From: Proteus vulgaris
Lineage (GTDB): Bacteria; Pseudomonadota; Gammaproteobacteria; Enterobacterales; Enterobacteriaceae
Assembly: GCF_016239305.1 (NCBI RefSeq)
Contig: NZ_JAEHOQ010000002.1
Location: 205,210 to 269,209 of the forward strand
Reading direction: 5' to 3'
Length of the DNA: 64,000 bases
The position numbers and the translations under genes were made by a program. Within the stretch, counting starts at the first letter, position 1. Each line of letters starts with the position of its first letter. Below the pieces are notes generated by a model. The model did no database searches and was not told where the DNA came from. It worked only from the letters and a program-made list of their open reading frames with translations. Shown here in pieces: positions 39,840 through 49,337 of the stretch.

Positions 39840-40430
39840 ATGAATGATGCACAACACCAAAAACGCCAGCAACGCTTAAAAGAGAAAGTAGATACCCAAA
39901 TTGAGCAAGCTCAACGAGAACAAGGTATTTTGATGATCTTTACAGGTAATGGTAAAGGAAAAACGACAGCGGCGATGGGTACAGCAACACGTGCTGTTGG
40001 TCATCAAAAAAAGGTCGGTGTTGTGCAGTTTATTAAAGGAACATGGGAAAACGGTGAACGTAATTTATTAGAACAATTTGGTGTGCCTTTTTATGTCATG
40101 GAGACAGGCTTTACTTGGGAAACTCAAGATAAAAGTGCTGATACAACTGCTTGCTTAAATACATGGCAATATGCACTCAAACTGCTTAACAATCCAGAGT
40201 ATGATTTAATTATCCTTGATGAAATCACCTATATGATTAGCTTTAACTATTTACCATTAGATGAGGTTATTTCAGCGATTAGCTCTCGCCCTACGCACCA
40301 AAACGTTATTATTACAGGAAGAGGCTGTCATAGAAAATTAATTGAGTTAGCAGATACTGTGACAGAGATGCGCCCTATCAAACATGCTTTTGATAGTGGG
40401 ATAAAAGCACAAAAAGGCATAGATTGGTAA
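39840..40430 (+). CDS. btuR: Cob(I)alamin adenosyltransferase (BtuR/CobO/CobA type)
   Basis: Adds the 5'-deoxyadenosyl group to corrinoids to form adenosylcobalamin. 196 residues, same as E. coli. P-loop FTGNGKGKTTAAMG near residue 33-46, and GVVQFIKGTWENGE and LDEITYMISFNYL are family blocks. GAGG before the ATG is a good ribosome site. It is the second gene after yciK, as in E. coli. Confidence 0.96.
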   Translation: MNDAQHQKRQQRLKEKVDTQIEQAQREQGILMIFTGNGKGKTTAAMGTATRAVGHQKKVGVVQFIKGTWENGERNLLEQFGVPFYVMETGFTWETQDKSADTTACLNTWQYALKLLNNPEYDLIILDEITYMISFNYLPLDEVISAISSRPTHQNVIITGRGCHRKLIELADTVTEMRPIKHAFDSGIKAQKGIDW

Positions 40431-40475
40431 TAATTACCTATTGCCCTTTCAATCATGTTAAAAGTGAATAATTAT

Positions 40476-41423
40476 TTATATTAAAGCGGGTTCACTTAAT
40501 ATGCCCGCACCAAATATACGGCCTGTTTCATTTATCAGTTTAAAATAAGCTTCTTTATCATCAAATATATCATTTTGTATCTGTTGACTATAAACCATAG
40601 CCATTGCCATTACATGAAAATGATATTCATTATAGTAAACTATCTTTTCATTTGGATCACGCGAAGCCAAATAGGAATTGGTTATTTTATAAATATTTTT
40701 AGCTTCTTTAAGCATCTCACTATTATTAAACGTAATATTACTTAGTGTCGGAATAAAATCATCTGTCCGCGTATTTTCATTATTTATCCAGTTATATTTA
40801 TTTTTTTCCTTACGCGCCTCTAATAAAGAAGAACCAGAATAAACATGAATATCATATGGTTTTTTTGATAAAAAATTTTGAAATTCAGACTGGGAAAAAC
40901 ACTTAGTCAATACATTTCCCATCCTCTTATTATTCCAATCAGATAAATACGTTGGAATAGGTTCATTTAAAGGAATTTCACACTGAAAGATATTATTATC
41001 AATGAATGTGGCATCAGAACTATTAATAGCCCCACTCACAAGTTGCCCATTAATCCAGATAGAGCGGGTAGTTAAGTAAAAGTGCTTATTATTTTCTTTG
41101 GGTGAAAAAACAGAGGTAAAACTATAGTAGATATCCCTAGATGGATTAATTATCCCCCCATGATTACCAGGGTAAATCATAAAAATTTTCTTTTCTCCAT
41201 CAGCATCAACTAATACATGTTTTCCATTCTCTAATTTTATTTCTTTTACTTCACCAGAGTTAAGCCAAAAAGAATTTTCATCAATTTGAAAGACTAACGG
41301 TACGGTTTTATTGTTACTGATATAAAATACGCCAGACTGTGAATTTGAACTAGCTACTGGCTCACACCCCGTAGTAAGAGTAGTCGTACATAACATTGTT
41401 GTTAAATAAAAAAAACGATACAT
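40476..41423 (-). CDS. Putative lipoprotein of unknown function
   Basis: 315 residues from the ATG at 41423, chosen to give a compact signal peptide (MYRFFYLTTMLCTTTLTTGC) ending in a lipobox-like LTTGC; the frame is open to 41459. The residue after the cysteine is Glu, which does not indicate inner-membrane retention. The mature part begins with a beta-rich region (VFYISNNKTVPLVFQIDENS ... IKLENGKHVLVDADGEKKIF). It ends in a helical region with an HFHVMAMAMVYSQQ segment. I do not recognise the family. Inserted between btuR and rluB. Confidence 0.6.
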   Translation of the reverse strand: MYRFFYLTTMLCTTTLTTGCEPVASSNSQSGVFYISNNKTVPLVFQIDENSFWLNSGEVKEIKLENGKHVLVDADGEKKIFMIYPGNHGGIINPSRDIYYSFTSVFSPKENNKHFYLTTRSIWINGQLVSGAINSSDATFIDNNIFQCEIPLNEPIPTYLSDWNNKRMGNVLTKCFSQSEFQNFLSKKPYDIHVYSGSSLLEARKEKNKYNWINNENTRTDDFIPTLSNITFNNSEMLKEAKNIYKITNSYLASRDPNEKIVYYNEYHFHVMAMAMVYSQQIQNDIFDDKEAYFKLINETGRIFGAGILSEPALI

Positions 41424-41544
41424 ATATCGCGTATACCTTATCGTAAAATATACAAACAAAATATTATTTTAATAAAAATGACTTTTCATCTTATTAATCC
41501 ATGCATCATAGTTTTATTTATAGAAAAAAGAAAGCCATCAAAAG

Positions 41545-41574
41545 AGAGGCACGCAATATTTATTGGGTGCCTCT
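41545..41574 (-). terminator. Hairpin downstream of rluB, probable terminator
   Basis: AGAGGCAC and GTGCCTCT form an eight-pair stem. On the reverse strand it is followed by CTTTTGATGGCTTTCTTTTTT, an interrupted T-tract. Confidence 0.55.
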
Positions 41575-41623
41575 TAATGAAAGATGATATTTTAATTTAA
41601 AATTATAAATAATTATTCGGAAA

Positions 41624-42547
41624 TTACTTATTATTTCCTACTGACTGGCGGCGACTTGACGCTCTTTTTGCAGGTGACGTAGAGGTACGTGCTGATATTT
41701 TGGTATGACGCTTAACGGCTCGACGAATTTGATTTGCTTTAATCCGACGTTGGTCTTTTTCTACTGCCACTTTTGTTACTGTTTCATCATTTAATTCAAC
41801 CAGTTGACGCAAGTAGTTAATCTGTTCTAATCCAAGCTCGACCCAACCACCGCGCGGTAAACCTTTAGGTAAATCAATATCACCATAGCGAACACGAATA
41901 AGACGGCTTACTTGAACACCAACAGCTTCCCACATACGACGAACTTCACGGTTACGGCCTTCTGTCAGTGAAACGTTGTACCATTGGTTAATCCCTTCAC
42001 CGCCACGATAAGAAACAGAGCGAAATGACGCTGGGCCATCTTCTAATTGTACACCACGAGTTAATTGACGAATTTTAGCGTCATCAATTTCACCGAAAAC
42101 ACGAACTGCATATTCACGTTCAACTTCACGGCTTGGATGCATTAAACGGTTAGCTAATTCACCATCTGTTGTAAATAACAATAATCCACTGGTATTCACA
42201 TCAAGACGACCTACAGCGATCCAGCGAGCACTGTTAAGACGAGGGAGACGTTGGAAAACAGTAGGACGACCTTGTGGATCACTACGAGTACACAGTTCAC
42301 CTTCAGGTTTGTAGTACGCTAACACTCGACAAACATCTTTTTGTGCTTCGCGAATATTTAAAATACGACCATCTAAGCGGATTTTTGCTGTTGTGGTGAC
42401 ATCAATACGATCACCTAGTTTTGCTTTTGTACCATCAATGCTGATACGTCCTTCTTGAAGGTAACCTTCAATCTCACGACGAGAGCCATGACCAGAACGA
42501 GCAAGGATTTTTTGTAATTTTTCAGTACGTTGCGATTTATCGCTCAT
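41624..42547 (-). CDS. rluB: RluB, 23S rRNA pseudouridine synthase
   Basis: Makes pseudouridine 2605 in 23S rRNA. 307 residues (E. coli 291). An N-terminal S4 RNA-binding domain ([21 protein letters not shown]) precedes an RsuA-type catalytic domain with the active-site aspartate in [17 protein letters not shown] near residue 118-134. The last 40 residues are basic and low-complexity ([19 protein letters not shown]), a typical variable RNA-contacting tail. Neighbours btuR and yciO-yciV are as in E. coli, but yciQ is missing. Confidence 0.94.
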   Translation of the reverse strand: MSDKSQRTEKLQKILARSGHGSRREIEGYLQEGRISIDGTKAKLGDRIDVTTTAKIRLDGRILNIREAQKDVCRVLAYYKPEGELCTRSDPQGRPTVFQRLPRLNSARWIAVGRLDVNTSGLLLFTTDGELANRLMHPSREVEREYAVRVFGEIDDAKIRQLTRGVQLEDGPASFRSVSYRGGEGINQWYNVSLTEGRNREVRRMWEAVGVQVSRLIRVRYGDIDLPKGLPRGGWVELGLEQINYLRQLVELNDETVTKVAVEKDQRRIKANQIRRAVKRHTKISARTSTSPAKRASSRRQSVGNNK

Positions 42548-42953
42548 GAAACAACCTCATGTGTCGCCTTCACAGGCGTCATAAAAATAGAATTAATTTT
42601 TAAAAATCAATTAAGTAAAAAATAACCCATGTTTATTAAATTCACTAATAAACACAGGTTTATTGATTCAATAGTGAACAATGTTGATGATTTTTCACAT
42701 CAACACTGTGATAAATAGTCTCGATAAAATAGCCATGACGGTTTTACTGCTTTTTCTCGTTACATAATATTAACGTATCAACGGAAACGTTCATTGACAT
42801 AACCGATTTTAAAAACAAGCACCGTGATTTTTATCGCAATGTATAAATTTAACACAAGCGATAAATCCCTTCACCTTTTATCTTTTTATCTCTCGATAAA
42901 TTTCTTCACTATGCCTCTATCGAATCGATATTTAATTTAATCGACCAAATCAT
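42548..42953. other. Intergenic region rluB-yciO
   Basis: 406 bp, AT-rich, no supportable gene; yciQ of E. coli is absent here. It contains a hairpin TGTTGATG/CATCAACA (42682-42705) with an 8-base loop and no T-tract, of unknown role. Confidence 0.4.
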
Positions 42954-43574
42954 CTACTGAAATGGGGTAATATCTCCAGTGCCTTCTCGGACTATCACTG
43001 GACTATCTTCCGTTAAATCAATTACTGTTGTGGGTTTTTGACCTAAATAGCCACCATGGATCACTAAATCAACTTGTTTGCTTAATAAATCATTGATTTC
43101 TTCAGGATCAGACTCTGCAAAATCATTACCTGGTAAAATCAGGCTCGTTGACATCAATGGTTCACCAATATTCTCTAACAATGCTAATGCAATAGGGTTA
43201 GAAGGAACACGTAAGCCAATCGTTTTACGTTTATCATTCATCAAACGCTTTGGTACATCTTTAGTCGCTTTTAAGATAAAGGTGTAATTACCTGGAGTAT
43301 TATTTTTTATTAAACGAAATACCACGTTATCAACATAAGCGTAATTAGCGATTTCTGACAGATCACGACACATCAGTGTGAAATTATGGTTTTTATCTAG
43401 TTGACGAATACGACAAATCCGCGTCATTGCATCTTTATTTTCTAAACAGCATCCAATAGCATAACCAGAATCTGTTGGATAAATCACCACTCCGCCTTTG
43501 CGTAAAATATCAGCACTTTGTTCAATTAAACGAGCCTGCGGATTATCAGGGTGAATATAAAAAAGTTGGCTCAT
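42954..43574 (-). CDS. yciO: YciO, Sua5/YrdC/YwlC-family protein
   Basis: 206 residues. The YrdC fold motifs KGGVVIYPTDSGYAIGC (near 28), KNHNFTLMCRDLSEI and GNYTFILKATKDVPKRL are present. YrdC/Sua5 relatives make threonylcarbamoyl-AMP for tRNA t6A; YciO is a paralogue whose cellular role is not established. Length equals E. coli YciO. It overlaps in transcription unit with yciV, 24 bp upstream. Confidence 0.93.
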   Translation of the reverse strand: MSQLFYIHPDNPQARLIEQSADILRKGGVVIYPTDSGYAIGCCLENKDAMTRICRIRQLDKNHNFTLMCRDLSEIANYAYVDNVVFRLIKNNTPGNYTFILKATKDVPKRLMNDKRKTIGLRVPSNPIALALLENIGEPLMSTSLILPGNDFAESDPEEINDLLSKQVDLVIHGGYLGQKPTTVIDLTEDSPVIVREGTGDITPFQ

Positions 43575-43598
43575 ACATCCCTCAACGAATTTCTGATG

Positions 43599-44462
43599 TT
43601 ACTCCTGCCATAGCGACCAAACTGGTTCAACGCCACCGGGTAACCATAAATTACGCCCCAACTCTATCCACGAGCAAGGACGATGAAAATCAGAACCTAA
43701 CGAAGCTTTTAACCCATAAGATTGAGCTAATGCCGCGTGTTGTTCCCGTTCTTGTGGTGGTTGTTGGCATTGTGCCACTTCGATTGCATCACCACCTTGT
43801 TGTTTAAAATAAAGTGTTAAACGTTTTAACCATTTAGAAGATAGACCATATCGGCCCGGATGTGCTAATACCGCAACACCACCAGCAGCATGAATTGCTG
43901 TGACAGCGTCACCTATTGAACACCATTGCGGGGGTACATAGCCTGTTTTTCCTTTCGCTAAATAACGTTTAAATACTTTATTAACTGAGGCAACATGCCC
44001 GTCATTTACTAAAAAGCGGGCAAAATGCCCTCTTGTTACTTGCCCACTATGCGCTAGCGCTTTAGCGCCTTCAAAAGCATTGGCAATACCAGCTTTTTCT
44101 AATCGCTCACCGATCATTATCGCACGTGTTTCACGACATTGGCTTTGTGATGAAAGGAGCGATTTGATCGCGTTATGATCGATATCCATATTTAATCCAA
44201 CAATATGGATTTCTATATTCTCCCACAAAGTCGATATTTCAACACCTGATATCAGGGTAAGAGGTAGATTTTTTTCTGTAATATAATACTTAGCAGGTGC
44301 AATTGCCGCTGTGGTATCGTGATCCGTAATCGCTAACACATTAATTTGACGCTCTATCGCTCTATCAACCAATTCTTCTGGTGAAAGCTCGCCATCTGAC
44401 GCGGTAGTGTGGCTGTGTAAATCATAAATCACTCTTAAATCAGATAGCCCTTCAGTCATCAC
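43599..44462 (-). CDS. rnm: RNase AM (YciV/Rnm), PHP-domain 5'-3' exonuclease
   Basis: 287 residues of the PHP phosphoesterase family. Metal motifs: DLHSHTTASDGELSPEEL near residue 14-31, ITDHDT near 60, HIVGLNM, VLAHPGRYG near 193, and LGSDFHRP near 255. E. coli YciV (renamed Rnm, RNase AM) dephosphorylates 3',5'-nucleotide bisphosphates and trims 5' ends of 5S and 23S rRNA. Transcribed with yciO and divergent from the trp operon, as in E. coli. Contains an exact matS. Confidence 0.92.
   Translation of the reverse strand: MMTEGLSDLRVIYDLHSHTTASDGELSPEELVDRAIERQINVLAITDHDTTAAIAPAKYYITEKNLPLTLISGVEISTLWENIEIHIVGLNMDIDHNAIKSLLSSQSQCRETRAIMIGERLEKAGIANAFEGAKALAHSGQVTRGHFARFLVNDGHVASVNKVFKRYLAKGKTGYVPPQWCSIGDAVTAIHAAGGVAVLAHPGRYGLSSKWLKRLTLYFKQQGGDAIEVAQCQQPPQEREQHAALAQSYGLKASLGSDFHRPCSWIELGRNLWLPGGVEPVWSLWQE
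43900..43912. promoter_or_regulatory. matS site inside rnm (yciV)
   Basis: GTGACAGCGTCAC is an exact match to GTGACRNYGTCAC. Confidence 0.8.
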
Positions 44463-44518
44463 GTCTCCCTTTTCACCTTAGCAAGATAATAATTTTTAAA
44501 GAGTATGCCATAAAGTAC

Positions 44519-44553
44519 TTGACGAACCTAACGTAATCCAGTTTACTAGTACG
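44519..44553 (+). promoter_or_regulatory. trp promoter with TrpR operator
   Basis: TTGACG (44519-44524), a 17-bp spacer and TTTACT (44542-44547) form the promoter. The operator overlaps the -10: GTTTACTAGTACGCAA closely follows the right half of the E. coli trp operator (GTTAACTAGTACGCAA). The left half is degenerate. TrpR with tryptophan would block initiation. Confidence 0.85.
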
Positions 44554-44607
44554 CAATACGAGCTAGTTCACTTTCCATTTTTTTGTCGTTAGCTGTAAGG
44601 AGATCTT

Positions 44608-44670
44608 ATGAATATCAATCAACATCTTATCGCTCTTTGGTGGCGCAACACTCTTTTATGGGCGGTTTGA
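44608..44670 (+). CDS. trpL: trp leader peptide TrpL
   Basis: A 20-residue leader, MNINQHLIALWWRNTLLWAV, with tandem tryptophans at 11-12 and a third at 18. The ribosome site TAAGGAG is strong. Ribosome stalling at the Trp codons when charged tRNA-Trp is low favours the antiterminator and lets transcription enter trpE. E. coli TrpL has only the tandem pair (WW) in 14 residues, so this leader is longer and has an extra control codon. Confidence 0.93.
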   Translation: MNINQHLIALWWRNTLLWAV

Positions 44671-44696
44671 TCTCCTGCTTAACGTCAGTGATATCT

Positions 44697-44723
44697 AAAA
44701 CCCGCCTACGCGGGTTTTTTTAT
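44697..44723 (+). terminator. trp attenuator
   Basis: AACCCGC-ctac-GCGGGTT followed by seven T, 26 bases after the trpL stop. The upstream GGCGG near the leader stop and the intervening region provide alternative pairing partners typical of the trp attenuation switch. Confidence 0.92.
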
Positions 44724-44767
44724 GCTTTAAAAACAGTAAATAAAGAAAATAATATAGAGCGATAACA

Positions 44768-46345
44768 ATGAATACATCACTTGCATTCTCATTTAACACC
44801 AAGGCAACGCCACTGCCTTATCACAGCGAACCTGCTTTGCTTTTCAATACATTATGTGAAAATCAACATTACACATTATTGTTAGAATCTGCACAAATCG
44901 ACACTAAGGCAAACTTAAAAAGCTTATTAATTGTTGATAGTGCATTACGCATCAGTGCAGTAAAAAACCAAGTCACTATTGATGCATTAAGCGTTAATGG
45001 GCAGGCATTATTGCCCCCATTAAAAATCGCACTAAAAGAAAAAGCGGATTTAACGTTAGAGAACGATAAACAGTGTATTTTTACTTTTACAACGCCTTCA
45101 CAACAGACAGATGAAGAAAGCAAATTAAAATCAGCTAGCGTATTTGATGCGTTACGTTTCTTTCTTGTTCATAAAGACACTAAAGATGCAAACTTTATCT
45201 TTGTTGGTGGCTTATTTGCGTATGACTTAGTCTGCGGATTTGAATCTATTTCTGAATTAGAAAGCGATTTCTCTTGTCCTGATTATTGCTTTTATTTAGC
45301 CGAACAATTAATTGTGATCGACCATCAAAACAAAGATAGTCAGTTGGTTTCCATTGCATTTACTGATGATGAAACAGAATGCCAACGTCTCGCTTTACGA
45401 CAAACCGAGTTAATTTCTCAGGCTAAACAACCATTAAAACACCCTATTCGTCGCGCTTTAACAGCAGAAGAGTCAACAATACACGCCAATATGGACGATA
45501 AAGGCTATGGTGATATCGTGGAGGCAATGAAAACCTATATTCGTCGTGGTGATATTTTCCAAGTCGTGCCATCACGTCGTTTTCAAGTCGCTTGCCCTTC
45601 ACCACTGGCCGCCTATCAAGTGTTAAAACAGAAAAACCCAAGCCCGTATCTATTTTATATGCAAGATGCTCTATTCACTGTTTTTGGTGCATCACCAGAA
45701 AGTGCACTGAAATATCAAACCAGTGATCGCCAAATTGAAATTTACCCTATTGCAGGAACTCGTCCTAGAGGACGCAATGCTGATGGTTCAATTAATGCAG
45801 ATTTAGACAGTCGTATTGAGCTAGAAATGCGTACTGACACTAAAGAACTTTCAGAACATTTAATGTTAGTTGATTTAGCGCGTAATGATTTAGCACGCAT
45901 TTGCCAAGCTGGTAGTCGCTATGTTGCGGAGTTAACAAAAGTTGACCGTTATGCTTTTGTGATGCACTTAGTATCAAGAGTGGTTGGAAAATTACGTGAT
46001 GATTTAGATATTTTCCATGCTTACCAAGCGTGTATGAATATGGGAACCCTATCAGGCGCCCCTAAAGTCAGTGCTATGCAATTAATTGCTCGTTATGAAA
46101 AAACGAAACGTGGTAGCTATGGTGGAGCCATTGGTTATTTTACTGGTTCGGGTGATTTTGATACTTGCATAGTTATTCGCTCTGCTTATGTTGAAAATAA
46201 TATTGCAACGATCCAAGTTGGTGCTGGAATTGTGCTTGATTCAGATCCCAAAATGGAAGCAGAAGAGACGCGCAATAAATCGCAAGCCGTAATCAATGCC
46301 ATTTTACAAGCTCACACAGAAGTACAAATGCAGGAGGCTTGCTAA
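44768..46345 (+). CDS. trpE: Anthranilate synthase component I
   Basis: Converts chorismate to anthranilate using ammonia from TrpG. 525 residues. The C-terminal chorismate-binding domain carries [40 protein letters not shown] and [14 protein letters not shown]. The feedback element [10 protein letters not shown] near residue 37 is the conserved tryptophan-binding LLES motif. The TAA overlaps the trpG ATG by one base (TAATG), indicating translational coupling for equal subunit amounts. Confidence 0.97.
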   Translation: MNTSLAFSFNTKATPLPYHSEPALLFNTLCENQHYTLLLESAQIDTKANLKSLLIVDSALRISAVKNQVTIDALSVNGQALLPPLKIALKEKADLTLENDKQCIFTFTTPSQQTDEESKLKSASVFDALRFFLVHKDTKDANFIFVGGLFAYDLVCGFESISELESDFSCPDYCFYLAEQLIVIDHQNKDSQLVSIAFTDDETECQRLALRQTELISQAKQPLKHPIRRALTAEESTIHANMDDKGYGDIVEAMKTYIRRGDIFQVVPSRRFQVACPSPLAAYQVLKQKNPSPYLFYMQDALFTVFGASPESALKYQTSDRQIEIYPIAGTRPRGRNADGSINADLDSRIELEMRTDTKELSEHLMLVDLARNDLARICQAGSRYVAELTKVDRYAFVMHLVSRVVGKLRDDLDIFHAYQACMNMGTLSGAPKVSAMQLIARYEKTKRGSYGGAIGYFTGSGDFDTCIVIRSAYVENNIATIQVGAGIVLDSDPKMEAEETRNKSQAVINAILQAHTEVQMQEAC

Positions 46346-46938
46346 TGGCAACTATCTTACTTCTTGATAACATCGACTCTTTTACCTACAACCTTGTCGA
46401 TCAACTGCGTAGCCTCGGTAATACAGTTGTCATTTATCGCAATAATGTAACTGCTGATTTTATTGAACAAAAATTACATGAACTAGATAACCCCATTTTA
46501 CTGTTATCTCCAGGACCAGGCGCACCTTCACAAGCGGGTTGTATGCCTGAACTGTTAAAGCGTGTATTAGGCACATTACCTGTTATTGGCATCTGTTTAG
46601 GTCATCAGGCCATCATTGAAGCTTATGGTGGCAAAGTCTCTTCATGTGGAGAGATCTTACACGGTAAAGCGACATTAGCTAAACATGATAACAGCGAAAT
46701 GTTTGTGAATTTACCTAACCCTTTACCCGTTGCGCGTTATCATTCGCTTTCAGGAGAACACGTTCCAGAACAACTCATTATTAATGCGTGGTGCGATAAC
46801 ACTGTTATGGCGGTGCGCCACCGTCAACATAAAACTTGTGGTTTTCAGTTTCACCCAGAATCAATTTTAACCACCAAAGGCGCACAACTTTTAGAACAAA
46901 CAATCGCATGGGCATTAACTCCTAAAGGAGACGCATAA
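46345..46938 (+). CDS. trpG: Anthranilate synthase component II (free glutamine amidotransferase)
   Basis: 197 residues, a stand-alone class I glutamine amidotransferase. In E. coli TrpG is fused to TrpD; here they are separate, as in Serratia and other relatives. The catalytic cysteine is in GICLGHQAI near 82-90, and His-Glu in FQFHPESIL near 170. [14 protein letters not shown] at the N-terminus and [13 protein letters not shown] are typical. The start is the ATG overlapping the trpE stop. A GGAGG motif just upstream (46332-46336) is the ribosome site. Confidence 0.96.
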   Translation: MATILLLDNIDSFTYNLVDQLRSLGNTVVIYRNNVTADFIEQKLHELDNPILLLSPGPGAPSQAGCMPELLKRVLGTLPVIGICLGHQAIIEAYGGKVSSCGEILHGKATLAKHDNSEMFVNLPNPLPVARYHSLSGEHVPEQLIINAWCDNTVMAVRHRQHKTCGFQFHPESILTTKGAQLLEQTIAWALTPKGDA

Positions 46939-46939
46939 A

Positions 46940-47938
46940 ATGGAAACTATCTTCAACAAATTATTTAGCGCGCAGCAGTTAACATTAGAAGAAAGCCAAA
47001 CCCTGTTTAGCGCGATTATCCGTGGTGAATTAACCGAATCACAATTAGCCGCTGTATTAATTAGCATGAAAATGCGAGGTGAACATCCACAAGAAATCGC
47101 AGGTGCTGTACGAGCATTACTTGAAAATGCACTGCCATTTCCTCGTCCTGATTACACTTTTTGCGATATTGTTGGCACAGGTGGCGACGGCGCGAACAGC
47201 ATCAACATCTCAACCGCTAGCGCATTCGTAGCGGCAGAAGTTGGTATTAAAGTTGCCAAACACGGCAATCGTAGCGTATCTAGTCGCTCTGGCTCATCAG
47301 ACTTACTCGCTGCTTTTGGTATTCCATTAGATAGAAGTGCAGATGATGCTCGTCAATTATTAGATGAAGTGGGACTTTGCTTTTTATTTGCACCGCAGTA
47401 TCACAGTGGTTTTCGTTTTGCAGCCCCTGTACGCCAACAACTAAAAACACGCACCTTATTTAACGTATTAGGTCCCTTAATTAATCCAGCTCGCCCACCA
47501 TTAGCATTAATTGGTGTTTATAGCCCTGAGCTATTAATGCCTATTGCAGACACACTAAAAGTATTGGGTTATGAACGTGCCGCCGTAGTACACAGTGGCG
47601 GTATGGATGAAGTGTCGTTACATGCACCGACTCAAGTAGCTGAGTTACGTAATGGTGAAATTACACATTATGAACTCACACCAAGTGATTTTGGTCTTCG
47701 TCCTTGCGCAATGGCCGATTTAGAAGGCGGTACACCTGAAGTTAACCGTCAATTATTGGCAGACTTATTACAAGGTGAAGGAAAAAGAGCACATACCGAA
47801 TCTGTCGCAGCTAATGTCGCTTTATTAATGCGTTTACATGGGCAAGAAGATTTAAAAATAAATACTGAAATTGCTATGCACGCCATTTATAGCGGTAAAG
47901 CAATAAATCGTGTAACTGCATTAGCAGCAAGAGGATAA
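46940..47938 (+). CDS. trpD: Anthranilate phosphoribosyltransferase
   Basis: Attaches phosphoribose from PRPP to anthranilate. 332 residues. PRPP site [21 protein letters not shown] near residue 75-95, and [21 protein letters not shown] near 106 for anthranilate and magnesium. It is unfused to TrpG, one base after the trpG stop. AAAGGAG near 46924-46930 is the ribosome site, inside trpG. Confidence 0.97.
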   Translation: METIFNKLFSAQQLTLEESQTLFSAIIRGELTESQLAAVLISMKMRGEHPQEIAGAVRALLENALPFPRPDYTFCDIVGTGGDGANSINISTASAFVAAEVGIKVAKHGNRSVSSRSGSSDLLAAFGIPLDRSADDARQLLDEVGLCFLFAPQYHSGFRFAAPVRQQLKTRTLFNVLGPLINPARPPLALIGVYSPELLMPIADTLKVLGYERAAVVHSGGMDEVSLHAPTQVAELRNGEITHYELTPSDFGLRPCAMADLEGGTPEVNRQLLADLLQGEGKRAHTESVAANVALLMRLHGQEDLKINTEIAMHAIYSGKAINRVTALAARG

Positions 47939-47942
47939 AAAC

Positions 47943-49298
47943 ATGACTGTATTAAACGCCATTGTAAAAGATAAAATTGAATATCTGATTGCACGTAAAG
48001 CAAGTCAACCATTATCAGAATTTGTGCATCAAATAGTGCCATCAATGCGATCGTTTTATCAGGCATTAACTCAGCCTAATCCTGTTTTTATTTTAGAGTG
48101 TAAAAAAGCGTCGCCCTCAAAAGGATTAATTCGTGCTGATTTTGATCCCGCTTCAATTGCAAAAGTTTATCAGCCTTATGCTACGGCTATTTCAGTATTA
48201 ACCGATGAAAAGTATTTTCAAGGAAGCTTTGATTATTTACGTCAAGTCAGCCAAGCCGTACATCAGCCCGTTTTGTGCAAAGATTTTATTATTGATGAAT
48301 ACCAAATCTATTTAGCACGTTTTTATCAAGCAGATGCTATTTTATTAATGCTCTCTGTCTTAGATGATGAGCAATATCGTGCGCTATCAACGGTTGCTCA
48401 TCAATTAAATATGGGTGTATTGACCGAAGTCAGCACAGAAGAAGAGCGTCAGCGAGCAATTAAGCTTAATGCCAAAGTTATTGGTATTAATAATCGCGAT
48501 TTACGTGACCTTTCTATTGATTTAGCACGTACTCAGCAATTAAGCCAAGGACTACCTAAAGATGCAATCGTGATCAGCGAATCTGGTATTCATACCCACC
48601 AGCAAGTCCAAGAGTTAAGCCAATATGCTAATGGTTTTCTGGTAGGTAGCGCCTTAATGTCACAAGAAAATATTGACCAAGCCGTGAGAGCGCTAGTTTT
48701 GGGAAAGCATAAAGTGTGCGGGTTAACTCGTACACAAGATGTAAAAGCGGTTTATCAAGCAGGTGCTTATTATGCAGGATTAATTTTCGCAGAGAAATCC
48801 CCTCGTAAAGTGACATTGTCACAAGCGCAAGAATTGATAACACAAGCCCCCTTAGCATTTGTTGGTGTTTTTCAAAACCAACCCATTACACTTATTTGTG
48901 ACTATGCTGAAAAACTTAATTTATCTGCCATTCAATTACACGGACAAGAAGATGCTCAGTTTATTGAGCAACTTAGACAAAAAATTCAACCTAGCTGTGA
49001 GATTTGGCAAGCAATAAATATGGCAATCCATAGTGATACTCCTCCCGTTTCACACGTTGATAAATATGTACTTGATAACGGCACTGGTGGCACAGGAACA
49101 ACGTTTAATTGGCGAAAAATTTCAAACACATTACGTGAAAAAGCATTACTTGCAGGTGGTCTTAACAGTGAAAACTGTTTAGATGCGGTTAAAACAGGCT
49201 GTGTCGGGCTTGATTTTAACTCCGGAGTAGAATCGGCTCCTGGCATAAAAGATGCGCAACGTCTGAACCAAGTATTTGCACAATTACAACAAAACTAA
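47943..49298 (+). CDS. trpCF: Bifunctional indole-3-glycerol phosphate synthase / PRA isomerase
   Basis: Two TIM barrels fused in one 451-residue chain, as in E. coli. Residues about 1-255 are TrpC (FILECKKASPSKGLIRADFD, VLCKDFIIDEYQI, VIGINNRDLRDLSIDL, VISESGIHT). Residues about 256-451 are TrpF (KVCGLTRTQDV with the catalytic cysteine, LSAIQLHGQED, YVLDNGTGGTGTTFNW). It catalyses two successive steps of tryptophan synthesis. It starts four bases after trpD and contains an exact matS (48810-48822) in the TrpF part. Confidence 0.97.
   Translation: MTVLNAIVKDKIEYLIARKASQPLSEFVHQIVPSMRSFYQALTQPNPVFILECKKASPSKGLIRADFDPASIAKVYQPYATAISVLTDEKYFQGSFDYLRQVSQAVHQPVLCKDFIIDEYQIYLARFYQADAILLMLSVLDDEQYRALSTVAHQLNMGVLTEVSTEEERQRAIKLNAKVIGINNRDLRDLSIDLARTQQLSQGLPKDAIVISESGIHTHQQVQELSQYANGFLVGSALMSQENIDQAVRALVLGKHKVCGLTRTQDVKAVYQAGAYYAGLIFAEKSPRKVTLSQAQELITQAPLAFVGVFQNQPITLICDYAEKLNLSAIQLHGQEDAQFIEQLRQKIQPSCEIWQAINMAIHSDTPPVSHVDKYVLDNGTGGTGTTFNWRKISNTLREKALLAGGLNSENCLDAVKTGCVGLDFNSGVESAPGIKDAQRLNQVFAQLQQN
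48810..48822. promoter_or_regulatory. matS site inside trpCF
   Basis: GTGACATTGTCAC is an exact match to GTGACRNYGTCAC. Confidence 0.8.
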
Positions 49299-49337
49299 AT
49301 TTCATAAAGATAAAATTTTAAACAGGATGACATCACA

